Shown here one piece after another: positions 16,790-26,434 of a stretch of 64,000 bases of DNA (position 1 is the first letter of the stretch; every line of letters begins with the position of its first letter). Below the pieces are notes generated by a model, which ran no database searches, was not told the origin of the DNA, and worked only from the letters and a program-made list of their open reading frames with translations. Position numbers and translations under genes: made by a program. Origin of the DNA: an uncultured Roseateles sp. GTDB lineage: Bacteria > Pseudomonadota > Gammaproteobacteria > Burkholderiales > Burkholderiaceae. The DNA is taken from NCBI GenBank assembly GCA_946886855.1, contig CAMPJJ010000018.1, forward strand, positions 6,431-70,430. Reading direction: 5' to 3'.

Positions 16790-17293
16790 CTAGTCCCGGG
16801 CCGGCACCACCGCTGTCACCTCGATTTCAACCTTCGCACGGTCCTCGATCAGACCCGCGACCTGCACCGCGGTCATGGCGATGCCGTACTCGCTGCCCAG
16901 CACCTCGCGGTAGGCCTGGCCCACCTCGCGGCCGCGCGCAACGTACTCGCGCTTGTCGAGCAGGTACCAGGTCATCCGCACGATGTGGCGCGGCTCCGCG
17001 CCCGCTTCGGCAAGCACCGCCTTGATGTTGCGCAGCGCCTGGCGGCACTGGTCGACGAAGTCGTCGCTCTCGAACTGGCACTGGCCGTTCCAGCCGATCT
17101 GCCCGGCCACGCTGACCAGCGTGCCAGTCGCGGCCACGCCGTTCGCGTAGCCGCGCGGCGGCGCCCAGCCCGCAGGCTGAAGCACGCGCCTGGCGTTCGT
17201 GCCGGCGTCCGCCTGGGCCTCGCCGCCGGCGCCGGCGCCGGTGCGGGTGCTGGTCTTCCCGTTGTCCTTGTCGTTCTCGTTGTTGCTGCTCAT
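16790..17293 (-). CDS. RidA-family protein
   Basis: 167 residues. The C-terminal about 130 are a RidA/YjgF domain (VSVAGQIGWNGQCQFES, then DKREYVARGREVGQAYREVLG). RidA proteins hydrolyse reactive imines or enamines. In Azoarcus evansii a RidA-like gene accompanies aerobic 2-aminobenzoate genes, which fits release of ammonia from the amino-oxo-cyclohexene intermediate. The first about 36 residues are a hydrophilic, Gly/Asn/Asp-rich extension partly from a ggcgcc repeat, not normal for the family. The start is not fixed by a strong ribosome site. Confidence 0.85.
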   Translation of the reverse strand: MSSNNENDKDNGKTSTRTGAGAGGEAQADAGTNARRVLQPAGWAPPRGYANGVAATGTLVSVAGQIGWNGQCQFESDDFVDQCRQALRNIKAVLAEAGAEPRHIVRMTWYLLDKREYVARGREVGQAYREVLGSEYGIAMTAVQVAGLIEDRAKVEIEVTAVVPARD

Positions 17294-17306
17294 CGTCCTG
17301 ACTCCT

Positions 17307-17750
17307 CTACTGCTCTGACGATCGATGGGATTGCTGCTGCTGGACCGCCCGCACCAGCGCGGCGCGGACGTCCTCGGGAAAGGGTTGCGACTGGTGCGTC
17401 TCCAGCGAGGTGCACACCAGCACCTGCCCGAAGCTCACGCGCGGACCGTCGGCGCCGTCGAAGCTCACGCGCAGCGACAGCGAGCTGCGCCCGACGCGCT
17501 CGATCCACAGGCGTTGCGTCAGGCGCTCGCCCTGGCGGCTGATGCGCTCGAAGTTGGTCTGCAACTGCACCGTCGGCAGGCCGACGCGGCGCGGGCCGAG
17601 CAGCTCCGCGTACGGCACGCCCAGCCCCTCGTTGAACCAGTCCTCGACGAAGGCGTTCAGCATCTCGAAGTAGCGCGGGAAGAACACGATGCCCGCCGGG
17701 TCGCAATGCCCGAAGCGGATCAAGACCTCGCGCTCGAAAGCTGCCGTCAT
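17307..17750 (-). CDS. Acyl-CoA thioesterase, 4-hydroxybenzoyl-CoA thioesterase type
   Basis: 147 residues forming one hotdog domain. The active-site Asp is in RFGHCDPAGIVFFPRYF, as in 4-hydroxybenzoyl-CoA thioesterases. It would hydrolyse an aromatic or alicyclic acyl-CoA, possibly rescuing CoA trapped in dead-end pathway intermediates. It is co-directional with and close to the RidA and livF genes in the anthranilate run. Confidence 0.85.
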   Translation of the reverse strand: MTAAFEREVLIRFGHCDPAGIVFFPRYFEMLNAFVEDWFNEGLGVPYAELLGPRRVGLPTVQLQTNFERISRQGERLTQRLWIERVGRSSLSLRVSFDGADGPRVSFGQVLVCTSLETHQSQPFPEDVRAALVRAVQQQQSHRSSEQ

Positions 17751-17783
17751 GGGGTCCTCCTGATCATGTCGTCGCGTCGCCTT

Positions 17784-18497
17784 TCATACGCCGAGGTGCC
17801 GGTGCCACAGCCCCTGATCGGCTGCGAGCGCGGCTGAGTCGCCGCGCCACACCACCTGTCCGCGCTCCAGGATGCTGTGCCGGTCCGCCAGCCGGATCAG
17901 CCGCTTCACGTACTTGTCGACCACCAGGATCGTCTGGCCCGCCTGCCGCAGCTTGTCCAGGCAGCGCCAGATGTCCTCGCGGATCAAGGGCGCGAGGCCC
18001 TCGGTCGCTTCGTCCAGCACCAGCAGCCGCGGATTGGTCACCAGCGCGCGGCCGATGGCGAGCATCTGCTGCTCGCCGCCCGAGAGCTGCTGGCCCATGT
18101 TGGAGGCGCGTTCCTTGAGCCGGGGGAAAAGTGCGAAGACGCGTTCCACGGTCCACGGGTCCGAAGCGCGGCAGCGATTGGCTTCGAAAGCCTTCAGGTG
18201 TTCGAGCACGCTGAGGTTGGGGAAGATCTGCCGCCCCTCGGGCACGATCGCCAGCCCCAGGCGCGCGATGCGGTCGGCGCGCCAGCCGGTGACGTCCTCG
18301 CCGGCGAAGCGGATGCGCCCGCCGCTGGGCACCAGCCAGCCGGTCAGGCAGCGCAGCGTCGTGCTCTTGCCCATGCCGTTGCGGCCCAGCAGCGTCGCCA
18401 CCTCGCCCGGCGCGATGCGCAGGTCCAGGCCGAACAGCACCTGGCTGTCGCCGTAGCCGGCGCGCAGGCCGTCGATCTCGAGCAGGGCATCGCTCAT
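17784..18497 (-). CDS. livF: Branched-chain/aromatic ABC transporter ATP-binding protein LivF-like
   Basis: 237 residues with Walker A (GRNGMGKST), signature LSGGEQQM and Walker B RLLVLDEATEGLAP, typical of LivF. Its ATG overlaps the livG stop in ATGA. Together with livG, livM, livH and the binding protein it forms a HAAT-family importer. Because it lies inside an aromatic-CoA gene run, uptake of anthranilate or another aromatic acid is more likely than leucine uptake. That is inference. Confidence 0.88.
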   Translation of the reverse strand: MSDALLEIDGLRAGYGDSQVLFGLDLRIAPGEVATLLGRNGMGKSTTLRCLTGWLVPSGGRIRFAGEDVTGWRADRIARLGLAIVPEGRQIFPNLSVLEHLKAFEANRCRASDPWTVERVFALFPRLKERASNMGQQLSGGEQQMLAIGRALVTNPRLLVLDEATEGLAPLIREDIWRCLDKLRQAGQTILVVDKYVKRLIRLADRHSILERGQVVWRGDSAALAADQGLWHRHLGV

Positions 18498-19306
18498 GCG
18501 GGCGCCTCCGTCGCCTCGTCGCCGAGGTAGGCCTGCCTGACCGCCGCATCGTTGCGGATCTCGTCCGGCGAACCGGTCGCGATCACGCGCCCGCCCACCA
18601 GCACCGAGACGCGGTCCGCGAGCTTGAACACCGCGTCCATGTCGTGCTCGACCAGCAGCAGGGTCAGGCGTTGCGCCTTCAGCGCCGAGAGCAGGTCGAC
18701 CATGCGCGCGGATTCGTCCGGCCCCATGCCGGCCATCGGTTCGTCGAGGAGCAGCAGTCGCGGTCGGGCGGCGAGCGCCAACGCAAGTTCCAGTTGCCGC
18801 TGCTCGCCGTGGGTCAGGCTGCCCGCGACCCGGTCGGCCATGGCGGCCAAGCCCACCAGCGTGAGCATCGCCTCGGCATCGGCGTACGCCGCCTCGTCCG
18901 CATGCGCGGATCGCCACCACGACGGCGCCGACGGCCGCCGCGCAAGTACCGCCAGCACCACGTTGTCCAGCACCGTGAAGCGCTTGTAGATGCTCGTGAT
19001 CTGGAAGGAACGCACCAGGCCCTCGCGCACGCGTCGGGGCATGGGCAGCGCGGTCACGTCCTCGCCGTCGAAGAAGATGCCGCCGCCGTCGGGCGCCAGC
19101 GCGCCGGAGACCTGGTGGATCAACGTCGTCTTGCCGGCGCCGTTCGGGCCGATCAGCGCGTGGGTCTCGCCGGCGCGGACATCGAAGCTCGCCTCGTCGG
19201 TCGCAGTCAGCGCGCCGAAGCGCTTCACAAGCCGGTGGACCTGGAGCAGTGAGAGCGCGGGCAGCGCGGAAGGCAAGCCCGTTGGTGCAGTCGCGCCGTC
19301 ACGCAT
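18494..19306 (-). CDS. livG: ABC transporter ATP-binding protein LivG-like
   Basis: 270 residues with Walker A (GPNGAGKTT), a LivG-type Q-loop region (VRSFQITSIYKRFTVLDNV), signature LTHGEQRQ and Walker B LLLLDEPMAGMGP. It overlaps livM by 8 bp and livF by 4 bp. The first about 20 residues are extra to the fold. It is the partner ATPase of livF in the same importer. Confidence 0.88.
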   Translation of the reverse strand: MRDGATAPTGLPSALPALSLLQVHRLVKRFGALTATDEASFDVRAGETHALIGPNGAGKTTLIHQVSGALAPDGGGIFFDGEDVTALPMPRRVREGLVRSFQITSIYKRFTVLDNVVLAVLARRPSAPSWWRSAHADEAAYADAEAMLTLVGLAAMADRVAGSLTHGEQRQLELALALAARPRLLLLDEPMAGMGPDESARMVDLLSALKAQRLTLLLVEHDMDAVFKLADRVSVLVGGRVIATGSPDEIRNDAAVRQAYLGDEATEAPA

Positions 19307-20324
19307 GTGCGGCTCCCTTCGACTTCGCCGTCGACGCTGGCGCGGCCGTCCTCGCGCCGAAGCGATCGAAGAGCCCCGTCAATCCACGCGGCGCGAACAG
19401 CACCACGACGAGCAGGATCGCGCCGAGCGCAAACTGCCAGTGGATGGTCACGCCCGAAAGCAGTTCCTCCAGCAGCAGGAACACCGCCGCGCCGAGCGGT
19501 CCGCCCCACAGCGCGCCGGCGCCGCCCAGGATCACCATCACCATCAGCTGTCCCGACTGCGACCAGTGCATCAGGTGCGGCGAGACCAGGCCGTTGAGAT
19601 TGGCCAGCAGCGCGCCGGCCAGCCCCGCGATTGCCCCCGCGACGACGAAGGCCGTCCACTGCATCGCGAACACGCGGCCGCCGGTCGCGGCGACGCGCGT
19701 CTCGTTGTCGCGCGCGCCCTGCAGCAGCCAGCCCAGCGGCGAGTTGACCAGGCGCCGCAGCCCCGCGAAGACCAGCGCGAACAGCACCAGCGCGACCCAG
19801 AAGAAGGGCGCGTCGTCGGCGAGGTTCACCGGCAGCCCGTTCAACACCGACCGCGCCGCGACCGGCAGGCCGTCGTCGCCGCCGTAGGCCTTCAGCGAGA
19901 CGGCCAGGTAATGGAACATCTGCGCGAAGGCCAGCGTGATCATGATGAAGTAGACGCCGCGCGTGCGCAGACTGATGGCGCCGATGACCGCCGCCGCGAT
20001 GCCGGACACGGCCATCGCCGCCGGCCAGGCGATCCACGCCGACGTCACGCCCGCGTCCGCCAGCACGCCCACCGTGTACGCGCCGATCCCGACGAAGGCC
20101 GCGTGGCCGAAGCTCACCAGCCCGCCGAAGCCGAGGATCAGGTTCAGGCTCGCCGCCGCGATCGCGAAGATCAGCACCCGCGTCGCGACCACCGTGTAGA
20201 ACTCCAGGCCCAGCGCCTGCAGCAGCGGCGGCAAGGCCGCCAGCGCGAGGAACACCGCCCAGACCCAGACACCGCCGGCGCGGTGGTGGAGCAGCGTGCG
20301 CCGGGGACGCAGGGACTCGGTCAT
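19299..20324 (-). CDS. livM: ABC transporter permease LivM-like
   Basis: 341 residues, strongly hydrophobic, with about nine to ten membrane helices. It has the LivM signature LNLILGFGGLVSFGHAAFVGIGAY and a C-terminal VLFAPRGL. It pairs with LivH to form the membrane channel of the importer. Only 4 bp separate it from livH. Confidence 0.88.
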   Translation of the reverse strand: MTESLRPRRTLLHHRAGGVWVWAVFLALAALPPLLQALGLEFYTVVATRVLIFAIAAASLNLILGFGGLVSFGHAAFVGIGAYTVGVLADAGVTSAWIAWPAAMAVSGIAAAVIGAISLRTRGVYFIMITLAFAQMFHYLAVSLKAYGGDDGLPVAARSVLNGLPVNLADDAPFFWVALVLFALVFAGLRRLVNSPLGWLLQGARDNETRVAATGGRVFAMQWTAFVVAGAIAGLAGALLANLNGLVSPHLMHWSQSGQLMVMVILGGAGALWGGPLGAAVFLLLEELLSGVTIHWQFALGAILLVVVLFAPRGLTGLFDRFGARTAAPASTAKSKGAAHA

Positions 20325-20328
20325 CGGA

Positions 20329-21249
20329 TCAGCCTCTCGCGGGGAACAGGCCGCGCGGTTTCCAGAACAGCACCGCCGCCATCAGCACGTAGATCAGGAT
20401 GGCCGCGATCGACGGGCCCAGCGTGGAGGCGACCTCCGGCGAGGCGATCTGCCGCAGCGCCGCCGGCAGCAGCGTGCGCGAACCGGTGTCCACCAGCCCC
20501 ACCAGCAGCGCGCCGACCAGCGCGCCGCGGATCGAGCCGATGCCGCCGATGACGATCACGACGAAGGCCAGGATCAGGATGCTTTCGCCCATGCCGACCT
20601 GCACCGCCAGCAGCGGTCCCAACAGCGATCCGGCCAGCGCGCACAACGCCGCGCCGATGCCGAAGACCGCCGTGAACAGCCGGTCTGCGGGCACGCCCAT
20701 CGCCGTGGTCATCGCGCGGTTGGACGCGCCGGCGCGCACCCACATGCCCCAGCGCGTGCGCGTCACCAGCAGGTAAAGCGCGACCGCCACCGCGAGTCCC
20801 ACGCCGATGATCAGCAGCCGGTAGGCCGGGTACATCAGCCCGGGCAGCAGCTCGACCGGGCCCGACAGCGCGGCCGGCGTGTTGAGCATCAGCGGCTGCT
20901 CACCCCAGATCATGCGCACGCCTTCGTTGAGCATCAGGATCAGCGCGAAGGTCGCGAGCACCTGGCTCAGGTGGTCGCGCTGGTAGAGCCGGCGCAGCAG
21001 CGTCACTTCCAGCAGCATGCCGAACAACGCCGTGCCCGCGACCGCCGCGATCACCGCGACCAGGAACGAAGCGCCGGCCGCCATCGCCGCCGCGGCCAGG
21101 TAGGCCCCGACCATGTACAGCGAGCCATGCGCCAGGTTGATCAGGTCCATGATGCCGAAGACCAGCGTCAGGCCGGCCGCCAGCAGGAACAGCATCAGCC
21201 CGAACTGCAGACCGTTGAGGGCCTGCTCGGCGACGAGGATCAGGTCCAT
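20329..21249 (-). CDS. livH: ABC transporter permease LivH-like
   Basis: 306 residues with about eight membrane helices. The N-terminal ALNGLQFGLMLFLLAAGLTL and FGIMDLINLAHGSLYMVGAY are classic for LivH, as is the C-terminal LFWKPRGLF. It is the second channel subunit and follows the binding-protein gene after 68 bp. Confidence 0.88.
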   Translation of the reverse strand: MDLILVAEQALNGLQFGLMLFLLAAGLTLVFGIMDLINLAHGSLYMVGAYLAAAAMAAGASFLVAVIAAVAGTALFGMLLEVTLLRRLYQRDHLSQVLATFALILMLNEGVRMIWGEQPLMLNTPAALSGPVELLPGLMYPAYRLLIIGVGLAVAVALYLLVTRTRWGMWVRAGASNRAMTTAMGVPADRLFTAVFGIGAALCALAGSLLGPLLAVQVGMGESILILAFVVIVIGGIGSIRGALVGALLVGLVDTGSRTLLPAALRQIASPEVASTLGPSIAAILIYVLMAAVLFWKPRGLFPARG

Positions 21250-21317
21250 GGCGGAACGCTCCCGGAAGGCGGCATCGCGAGCGGCGGGGGTCGAGTCACG
21301 TCAGCGTCCCTGCGCCG

Positions 21318-22541
21318 TCACTTCATCTTGCACTGCGGCGCATACGCGTCCGCGTGCTGCTCGAAGATCTTGCCCAGCGTCCGGTTGGTCACGCGGCCCT
21401 GCGGGTCCTTGGTGATCACGCGCAGGTAGTAGTCCTGCACCGGGTACTGGTTGTGGTTGAAGCGGAAGGCGCCACGCACCGACTCGAACTTCGCCGCCTT
21501 GAGCGCCTTCAGCAGCGCGGGCTTGTCCTCGATCTCCCCCTTCACGTCACGCACCGCCGCACCGATGAGCAGCGCCGCGTCGTAGCCCTGGCTCGCGTAC
21601 AGGGAGGGCAGCCGGCTGTAGGCCTTGACGAAGTCGGCGACGAAGCGCTTGTTGGCCGGGTTGTCCAGGTCGTGCGCCCAGTGCGAGCTGTTGAACATGC
21701 CCAGCATCGGCTCGCCGACGGCCTTGATCACGTCCTCGTCGGCCGAGAAGCCCGGTCCGAACAGCGTGACGTCCTTGGACAGGCCAGCGCCGACGAACTG
21801 CTTGATGAAGTTGATGCCCATGCCGCCGGGCAGGAAGATGTACATCGCATCGGGCCTGGCCGCGCGCGCCTGCGCCAGCTCCGCTGCGTAGTCGAGCTGG
21901 CCGAGCTTGGTGTAGATCTCGTCGGCGACCACGCCCTTGTAGTAACGCCGGAAGCCGGCCACCGCGTCCTTGCCCGCCGGGTAGTTGGGCGCGAGCACGA
22001 CGACCTTCTTGAAGCCCTTGTCCATCACCGTCTTGCCGATGGCCTCGTGCAGGTTGTCGTTCTGCCAGGCGACGTTGAAGAAGTAGGGGTTGCACTGTTC
22101 GCCCGCGTACTGCGACGGGCCTGCATTGGCGCTGATGTAGGGCACCTGCGCGGCGAAGACGCCCGGGCCGACCGCCAGCATCACGTTGGAGAACACGATG
22201 CCGGTCATCACGTCGACCTTGTCGCGTTTGAGCAGCCGTTCGGCGGACTGCTTGGCGACCTCGGGGTTCTGCTGGTCGTCGGCGATCACCGTTTCCACCG
22301 GCAGGCCGCCGAGCTTGCCGCCGTTCTGCTGCACCGCGAGCGCGAAGCCGTCGCGGATGTCCACGCCGAGACCGGCGCCCGCGCCGGACAGCGTGCTCAG
22401 CATGCCGACCTTGAGCTTGTCCGCCGCCTGGGCGGCGGGAACGACCGCGGCCAGCGCGGTGCACGCGACAAGCGTCGTGAGCGCGGCACGGACGACCGTC
22501 TGGACGGGCAGGAACGCGGGGGACTTCGACGGCATCTTCAT
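21318..22541 (-). CDS. ABC transporter substrate-binding protein, LivK-like (type 1 fold)
   Basis: 407 residues with a signal peptide (hydrophobic core near residues 15-35, cleavage near AAQA) followed by KLKVGMLSTLSGAG, as in Leu/Ile/Val-type receptors. It captures the ligand for the liv-like importer encoded downstream. Binding proteins of this subgroup often recognise aromatic acids, and context here points to anthranilate or a related compound. Spacing to the CoA ligase upstream is 57 bp and includes a short acggtcgggg duplication. Confidence 0.87.
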   Translation of the reverse strand: MKMPSKSPAFLPVQTVVRAALTTLVACTALAAVVPAAQAADKLKVGMLSTLSGAGAGLGVDIRDGFALAVQQNGGKLGGLPVETVIADDQQNPEVAKQSAERLLKRDKVDVMTGIVFSNVMLAVGPGVFAAQVPYISANAGPSQYAGEQCNPYFFNVAWQNDNLHEAIGKTVMDKGFKKVVVLAPNYPAGKDAVAGFRRYYKGVVADEIYTKLGQLDYAAELAQARAARPDAMYIFLPGGMGINFIKQFVGAGLSKDVTLFGPGFSADEDVIKAVGEPMLGMFNSSHWAHDLDNPANKRFVADFVKAYSRLPSLYASQGYDAALLIGAAVRDVKGEIEDKPALLKALKAAKFESVRGAFRFNHNQYPVQDYYLRVITKDPQGRVTNRTLGKIFEQHADAYAPQCKMK

Positions 22542-22598
22542 CGGCTTCTCCGGAGAGGAAAGGGGACGGTCGGGGGACGGTCGGTCGGAAGACTGCGA

Positions 22599-24395
22599 TT
22601 ACTGCTCACGCAGGCGGAAACGTTGCAGCTTGCCCGTTTCGGTGCGGGGCAGACTGGCGCGGAACTCTATCGCACGGGGGTACTTGTACGGCGCGATCGT
22701 GGCCTTGACGAAGTCCTGCATCGCCTTGATCAGCGCGGCTTCGCCGGCAGCACCGCCCGCTCCCGGAGCGGCCGTGGCGGCGCTGTCGCCGATGATGCCG
22801 GGCTTCAGCACGACGAAGGCCTTGACCACCTGGCCACGCTCCTCGTCGGGCACGCCCACCACCGCGCACTCGGCGACCGCCGGATGCGCGAGCAGCGCCG
22901 ACTCCACCTCCGGGCCGGCGATGTTGTAGCCGCCGGAGATGATCATGTCGTCGGTGCGCGCCTGGTAGACGAAGTAGCCGTCGGCGTCGACGAGGTAGGC
23001 GTCGCCGGTGAGGTTCCAGCCGTGCTGCACGTACTTGCGCTGGCGCTCGTCCGCGAGGTAGCGGCAGCCGGTCGGGCCTTGCACCGCCAGCTTGCCGACG
23101 CTGCCCTGCGGCACCTCGTTGCCCTCGTCGTCGACGACGCGCGCGCGGTAGCCCGGCACCGGCTTGCCGGTCGCGCCGGGGCGCGCCGTCTCCTCGGTGT
23201 GCGACACGAAGATGTGGAGCATCTCGGTCGCGCCGATGCCGTCGATCATCTCCAGACCGGTCGTGTCCTTCCACAGCTGGCGCGTCGCGGCGGGCAGCGC
23301 CTCGCCGGCGCTCACGCACTTGCGCAGCGAGGACAGGTCGCACGCCTTGACGGCCTCCGTTCCGGGGCCGGGGCTCGACGACGTCGCTCTGGCGGCGATC
23401 GCCGCGGCCATCGCGCGGTAGGACGTCGGCGCGGTGAAGCAGACGGTGGCGCGGTGCTTCTCGATCGCCGGCAGCAGCGCGTCGGGCGAGGCCTTCTCCA
23501 GCAGCACCGCCGTCGCGCCGACGCTCAGCGGGAACAGCAGCAGGCCGCCGAGACCGAAGGTGAAGGCCAGCGGCGGGCTGCCGATGAAGACGTCGTCGGC
23601 TCGGGCGCGCAGGCAGTGCACCGGCCAGCAGCGGCAGATCGCGATCACGTCGCGGTGGAAGTGCATCGTGCCCTTGGGCTGCCCCGTCGTGCCGGAGGTG
23701 AACGCGATCAGCGAGCAGTCGTCGGAGGCGGTGTCGACGTTCTCGAAGCTGGCCGACTGGCGCTCGGCCAGCGCTTCCAGCCCGTCCGGCGCGTCGCTGC
23801 GGAACAGGCACACCCGCGCCAGCACGGGACACTGCGCGCGCGCGGCTTCCAGTTCGTCGGCCAGCGCCGCGTCGCACAGCGCATGCGAGACGCGCGCCTT
23901 GTCGATGACCTGGCCCAACTCCTTGGCCCGCAGCAGCGGCATCGTCGCCACCGCGATCGCGCCGGCCTTCATCACCGCGAACCAGCACGCCGCCATCTGC
24001 GGCGTGTTGGCGCCGCGCAGCAGCACGCGGTTGCCGGGCACCACACCGAGCTCGTTCACCAGCACATGGGCGATGCGGTTCGCCTGCGACTGCAGTTCCG
24101 CGTAGGTCCAACGGATATCGCCATCAGGGCCATCGGGGCCATCGGGGCCATCAGGGCCGTCCCGGCCGTCTCGGCCGTCTGCGCCTGCAACACCGGCGCC
24201 ATTGCCGTTGCCGCCGCCGATCACGGCGGTCCGGCCGCCCTGCCCTTGCGCCACCCATCGATCCAGCAGGTCCCACGAACAATTCATCCGCTCCGGAAAC
24301 TGCAGCTCCGGCAGATCGAAGACCAGCGCCGGCCATTGATCCTGCGGCGGGAGGTTGTCGCGAGCGAAAGTGTCGAGGTGGGCGGTGCGGTGCAT
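22599..24395 (-). CDS. abmG: Benzoate/2-aminobenzoate-type CoA ligase
   Basis: A 598-residue ANL-family ligase. The AMP-binding P-loop is FTSGTTGQPKGTMHFHRD. Other motifs include PPLAFTFGLGGLLLFPL, which resembles benzoate-CoA ligases, and DDMIISGGYNIAGPEVE. The C-terminal catalytic Lys is in RTETGKLQ. It would activate anthranilate with ATP and CoA to 2-aminobenzoyl-CoA, the substrate of the monooxygenase/reductase at the head of the run. Residues about 58-84 are an inserted Gly-Asp-Pro/Arg repeat from a 9-bp tandem array, not part of the family fold. The gene symbol follows the Azoarcus evansii usage and is by context. Confidence 0.85.
   Translation of the reverse strand: MHRTAHLDTFARDNLPPQDQWPALVFDLPELQFPERMNCSWDLLDRWVAQGQGGRTAVIGGGNGNGAGVAGADGRDGRDGPDGPDGPDGPDGDIRWTYAELQSQANRIAHVLVNELGVVPGNRVLLRGANTPQMAACWFAVMKAGAIAVATMPLLRAKELGQVIDKARVSHALCDAALADELEAARAQCPVLARVCLFRSDAPDGLEALAERQSASFENVDTASDDCSLIAFTSGTTGQPKGTMHFHRDVIAICRCWPVHCLRARADDVFIGSPPLAFTFGLGGLLLFPLSVGATAVLLEKASPDALLPAIEKHRATVCFTAPTSYRAMAAAIAARATSSSPGPGTEAVKACDLSSLRKCVSAGEALPAATRQLWKDTTGLEMIDGIGATEMLHIFVSHTEETARPGATGKPVPGYRARVVDDEGNEVPQGSVGKLAVQGPTGCRYLADERQRKYVQHGWNLTGDAYLVDADGYFVYQARTDDMIISGGYNIAGPEVESALLAHPAVAECAVVGVPDEERGQVVKAFVVLKPGIIGDSAATAAPGAGGAAGEAALIKAMQDFVKATIAPYKYPRAIEFRASLPRTETGKLQRFRLREQ
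24121..24183. repeat. Seven 9-bp in-frame repeats in the CoA ligase gene
   Basis: Units such as ccatcgggg, ccatcaggg and ccgtctcgg run in register from 24121 to 24183. On the coding strand they give repeating Gly-Pro-Asp and Gly-Arg-Asp triplets, resembling a short collagen-like insert near residue 75. Confidence 0.9.
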
Positions 24396-24405
24396 GGGCG
24401 CGTCC

Positions 24406-25557
24406 TTATCCGTTCTTCAACAGGTCTCGGCCGATGATCAACTGCTGGACCTCGCTGGCCCCTTCGTAGATGCGCAGTGCGCGGATCTCGCGGTACAGGG
24501 ACTCGACGATCTCGCCGCGCCGCACGCCGCGGCCGCCGTGCAACTGCACCGCGGCATCGATGACGCGCTGCGCGCCCTCGGTGGCCATCAGCTTGGCCAT
24601 CGCCGCCTCGCGCGTGATCGTGCGGCCCTGGTCGCGCTCCCACGCGGCGCGGTAGACCAGCAGCGCGCTGCTGTCGACCGTGCACGCCATGTCGGCGAGC
24701 TTGGCCTGCGTCAGCGGCAGGTCGGCCAGCGTGGCGCCGAACATCGCGCGCTCCTTCGCCTGGTTCAACCCTTCCTCCAACGCCCGCCGCGCGAAGCCCA
24801 GCGAGGCCGCGGCGACCGAGGTGCGGAACACGTCCAGCGTGCGCATCGCCACCTTGAAGCCTTCGCCCGGCGCGCCGACCATCGCGGTCTTCGGGACGCG
24901 GCAGCCAGTGAAGCGCAGCCGCGCCAGCGGATGCGGCGCGATCACGTCGATCCGCTCGGCGATCTCGAAGCCCGGCGTGCCGGCGTCGACGATGAACGCG
25001 CTGATGCCGCGCGAACCGGGCGCCTCGCCCGTGCGCGCGAAGACGACGTAGAAGTCGGCGATCCCCCCGTTGGAGATCCAGGTCTTCTCGCCGTCGATGA
25101 CATAGTGGTCGCCGGCCTCGCGCGCCGCGCACTGCATGGCGGCGACGTCCGATCCGGCGTCCGGCTCGGAGAGCGCGAACGCCGCCAGCGCCTCGCCGCG
25201 CGCCACGCGCGGCAGGTAGGCCTCGCGCTGCGCGGGCGTGCCCATCAGCGAGATCGCGCCCGAACCGAGTCCCTGCATCGCGAACGCGAAGTCCGCCAGA
25301 CCGTCGTACCGCGCCAGCGTCTCGCGCAGCAGGCAGATGGCGCGCGTGTCGATGGCTTCGCCCTCGCCCGCCACCGCGTGTTGCAGCCAGCCGCCCGCGC
25401 CGAGCGCCTTCACCAGCGCCTTGCAGGACGCGTCGACGTCGTCGTGATCGACCGCGCCGTGGGCCAGGTTGCGCCGGCACCAGCCGTCCAGCTCGCTGGC
25501 GAGCGCGCGATGCGGGTCCTCGAAGAAGGGCCAGTCCAGATGCTTCAGATGATTCAT
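24406..25557 (-). CDS. Acyl-CoA dehydrogenase
   Basis: 383 residues with the ACAD fold: [17 protein letters not shown] (FAD/substrate region), [50 protein letters not shown] with the C-terminal catalytic Glu region. It would carry out a beta-oxidation-like step on the alicyclic acyl-CoA made after ring reduction. The start at 25557 is chosen because GAGGA lies just upstream with good spacing. An ATG six bases earlier is possible. It follows the enoyl-CoA hydratase by a few bases and precedes the ligase by 10 bp. Confidence 0.88.
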   Translation of the reverse strand: MNHLKHLDWPFFEDPHRALASELDGWCRRNLAHGAVDHDDVDASCKALVKALGAGGWLQHAVAGEGEAIDTRAICLLRETLARYDGLADFAFAMQGLGSGAISLMGTPAQREAYLPRVARGEALAAFALSEPDAGSDVAAMQCAAREAGDHYVIDGEKTWISNGGIADFYVVFARTGEAPGSRGISAFIVDAGTPGFEIAERIDVIAPHPLARLRFTGCRVPKTAMVGAPGEGFKVAMRTLDVFRTSVAAASLGFARRALEEGLNQAKERAMFGATLADLPLTQAKLADMACTVDSSALLVYRAAWERDQGRTITREAAMAKLMATEGAQRVIDAAVQLHGGRGVRRGEIVESLYREIRALRIYEGASEVQQLIIGRDLLKNG

Positions 25558-25565
25558 GGCCATCC

Positions 25566-26405
25566 TCAATCGCCCTTGAATTCGGGGCGCTGCTTCGCGA
25601 CGAACGCGTGGTACGCGCGGTGGAAGTCCTGCGTCATCATGCAGATCGCCTGGGCCTGCGCTTCGGCCTCGATGGCCTCGTCGACGCCCATCGTCCACTC
25701 CTGGTGCAGCATCCGCTTGGTCATCGCATGCGCGAAGTTCGGACCGGCGGCGATCTCCGCGGCCCAGGCCACGGCCTGAGACGCCAGCACGTCCGGCTCG
25801 GCGATGCGGTTGAAGAAGCCCCACTGGAGTGCCTCTTCGCCGCCCAGGCTGCGGCCGGTGTAGAGCAGGTCCGACGCGCGCCCCTGCCCGACGATGCGCG
25901 GCAGCAGCGCGCAGGCGCCCATGTCGCAGCCGGCCAGGCCGACGCGGGTGAACAGGAAGGCCGTCTTGCTGCGCGCCGTGCCGACGCGCAGGTCCGAGGC
26001 CATCGCCATGATGGCGCCGGCGCCGGCGCAGACGCCGTCGATCGCGGCGACCACCGGCTGCGGGCAGGCGCGCATCGCCTTGACCAGGTCGCCGGTCATG
26101 CGCGTGAACGCCAGCAGGTCCGGCATCGCCATCTTCGTCAGCGGACCGATGATCTCGTGCACGTCGCCGCCGGAGCAGAAGTTGCCGCCCGCGCCCTGCA
26201 CGACGATCGCATTCACCTCATCCACGTAGGCCAGCGTGCGGAACAGGTCGCGCAGCTCGGCGTAGGACTCGAAGGTCAGCGGATTCTTGCGCTCGGGGCG
26301 GTTCAGCGTGATGACGCCGACAGCGCCTTCCTGGCGCCAGGCGAAATGCTTGGGCTCGAAGCCCTTCAGGCTGCGCGTGTTGCCGCTGATGAGATGGCTG
26401 TCCAT
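25566..26405 (-). CDS. Enoyl-CoA hydratase family protein
   Basis: About 279 residues from the ATG at 26405, which has AGGAG nine bases upstream. The crotonase fold is shown by the oxyanion-hole segment [15 protein letters not shown] and by [21 protein letters not shown]. It probably hydrates, or hydrolytically opens, an alicyclic enoyl-CoA in the anthranilate pathway. A longer in-frame start at 26474 lies inside a repeat region and is less likely. Confidence 0.87.
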   Translation of the reverse strand: MDSHLISGNTRSLKGFEPKHFAWRQEGAVGVITLNRPERKNPLTFESYAELRDLFRTLAYVDEVNAIVVQGAGGNFCSGGDVHEIIGPLTKMAMPDLLAFTRMTGDLVKAMRACPQPVVAAIDGVCAGAGAIMAMASDLRVGTARSKTAFLFTRVGLAGCDMGACALLPRIVGQGRASDLLYTGRSLGGEEALQWGFFNRIAEPDVLASQAVAWAAEIAAGPNFAHAMTKRMLHQEWTMGVDEAIEAEAQAQAICMMTQDFHRAYHAFVAKQRPEFKGD

Positions 26406-26434
26406 CGATGAATGCTCCTGGGTTCGCTCCCGGC

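Noticed and set aside
21354..24437. A 1027-codon open frame antisense to the binding-protein and CoA-ligase genes
   Set aside because: It spans two well-supported genes and a gap, with no recognisable domain and shadow-type composition.
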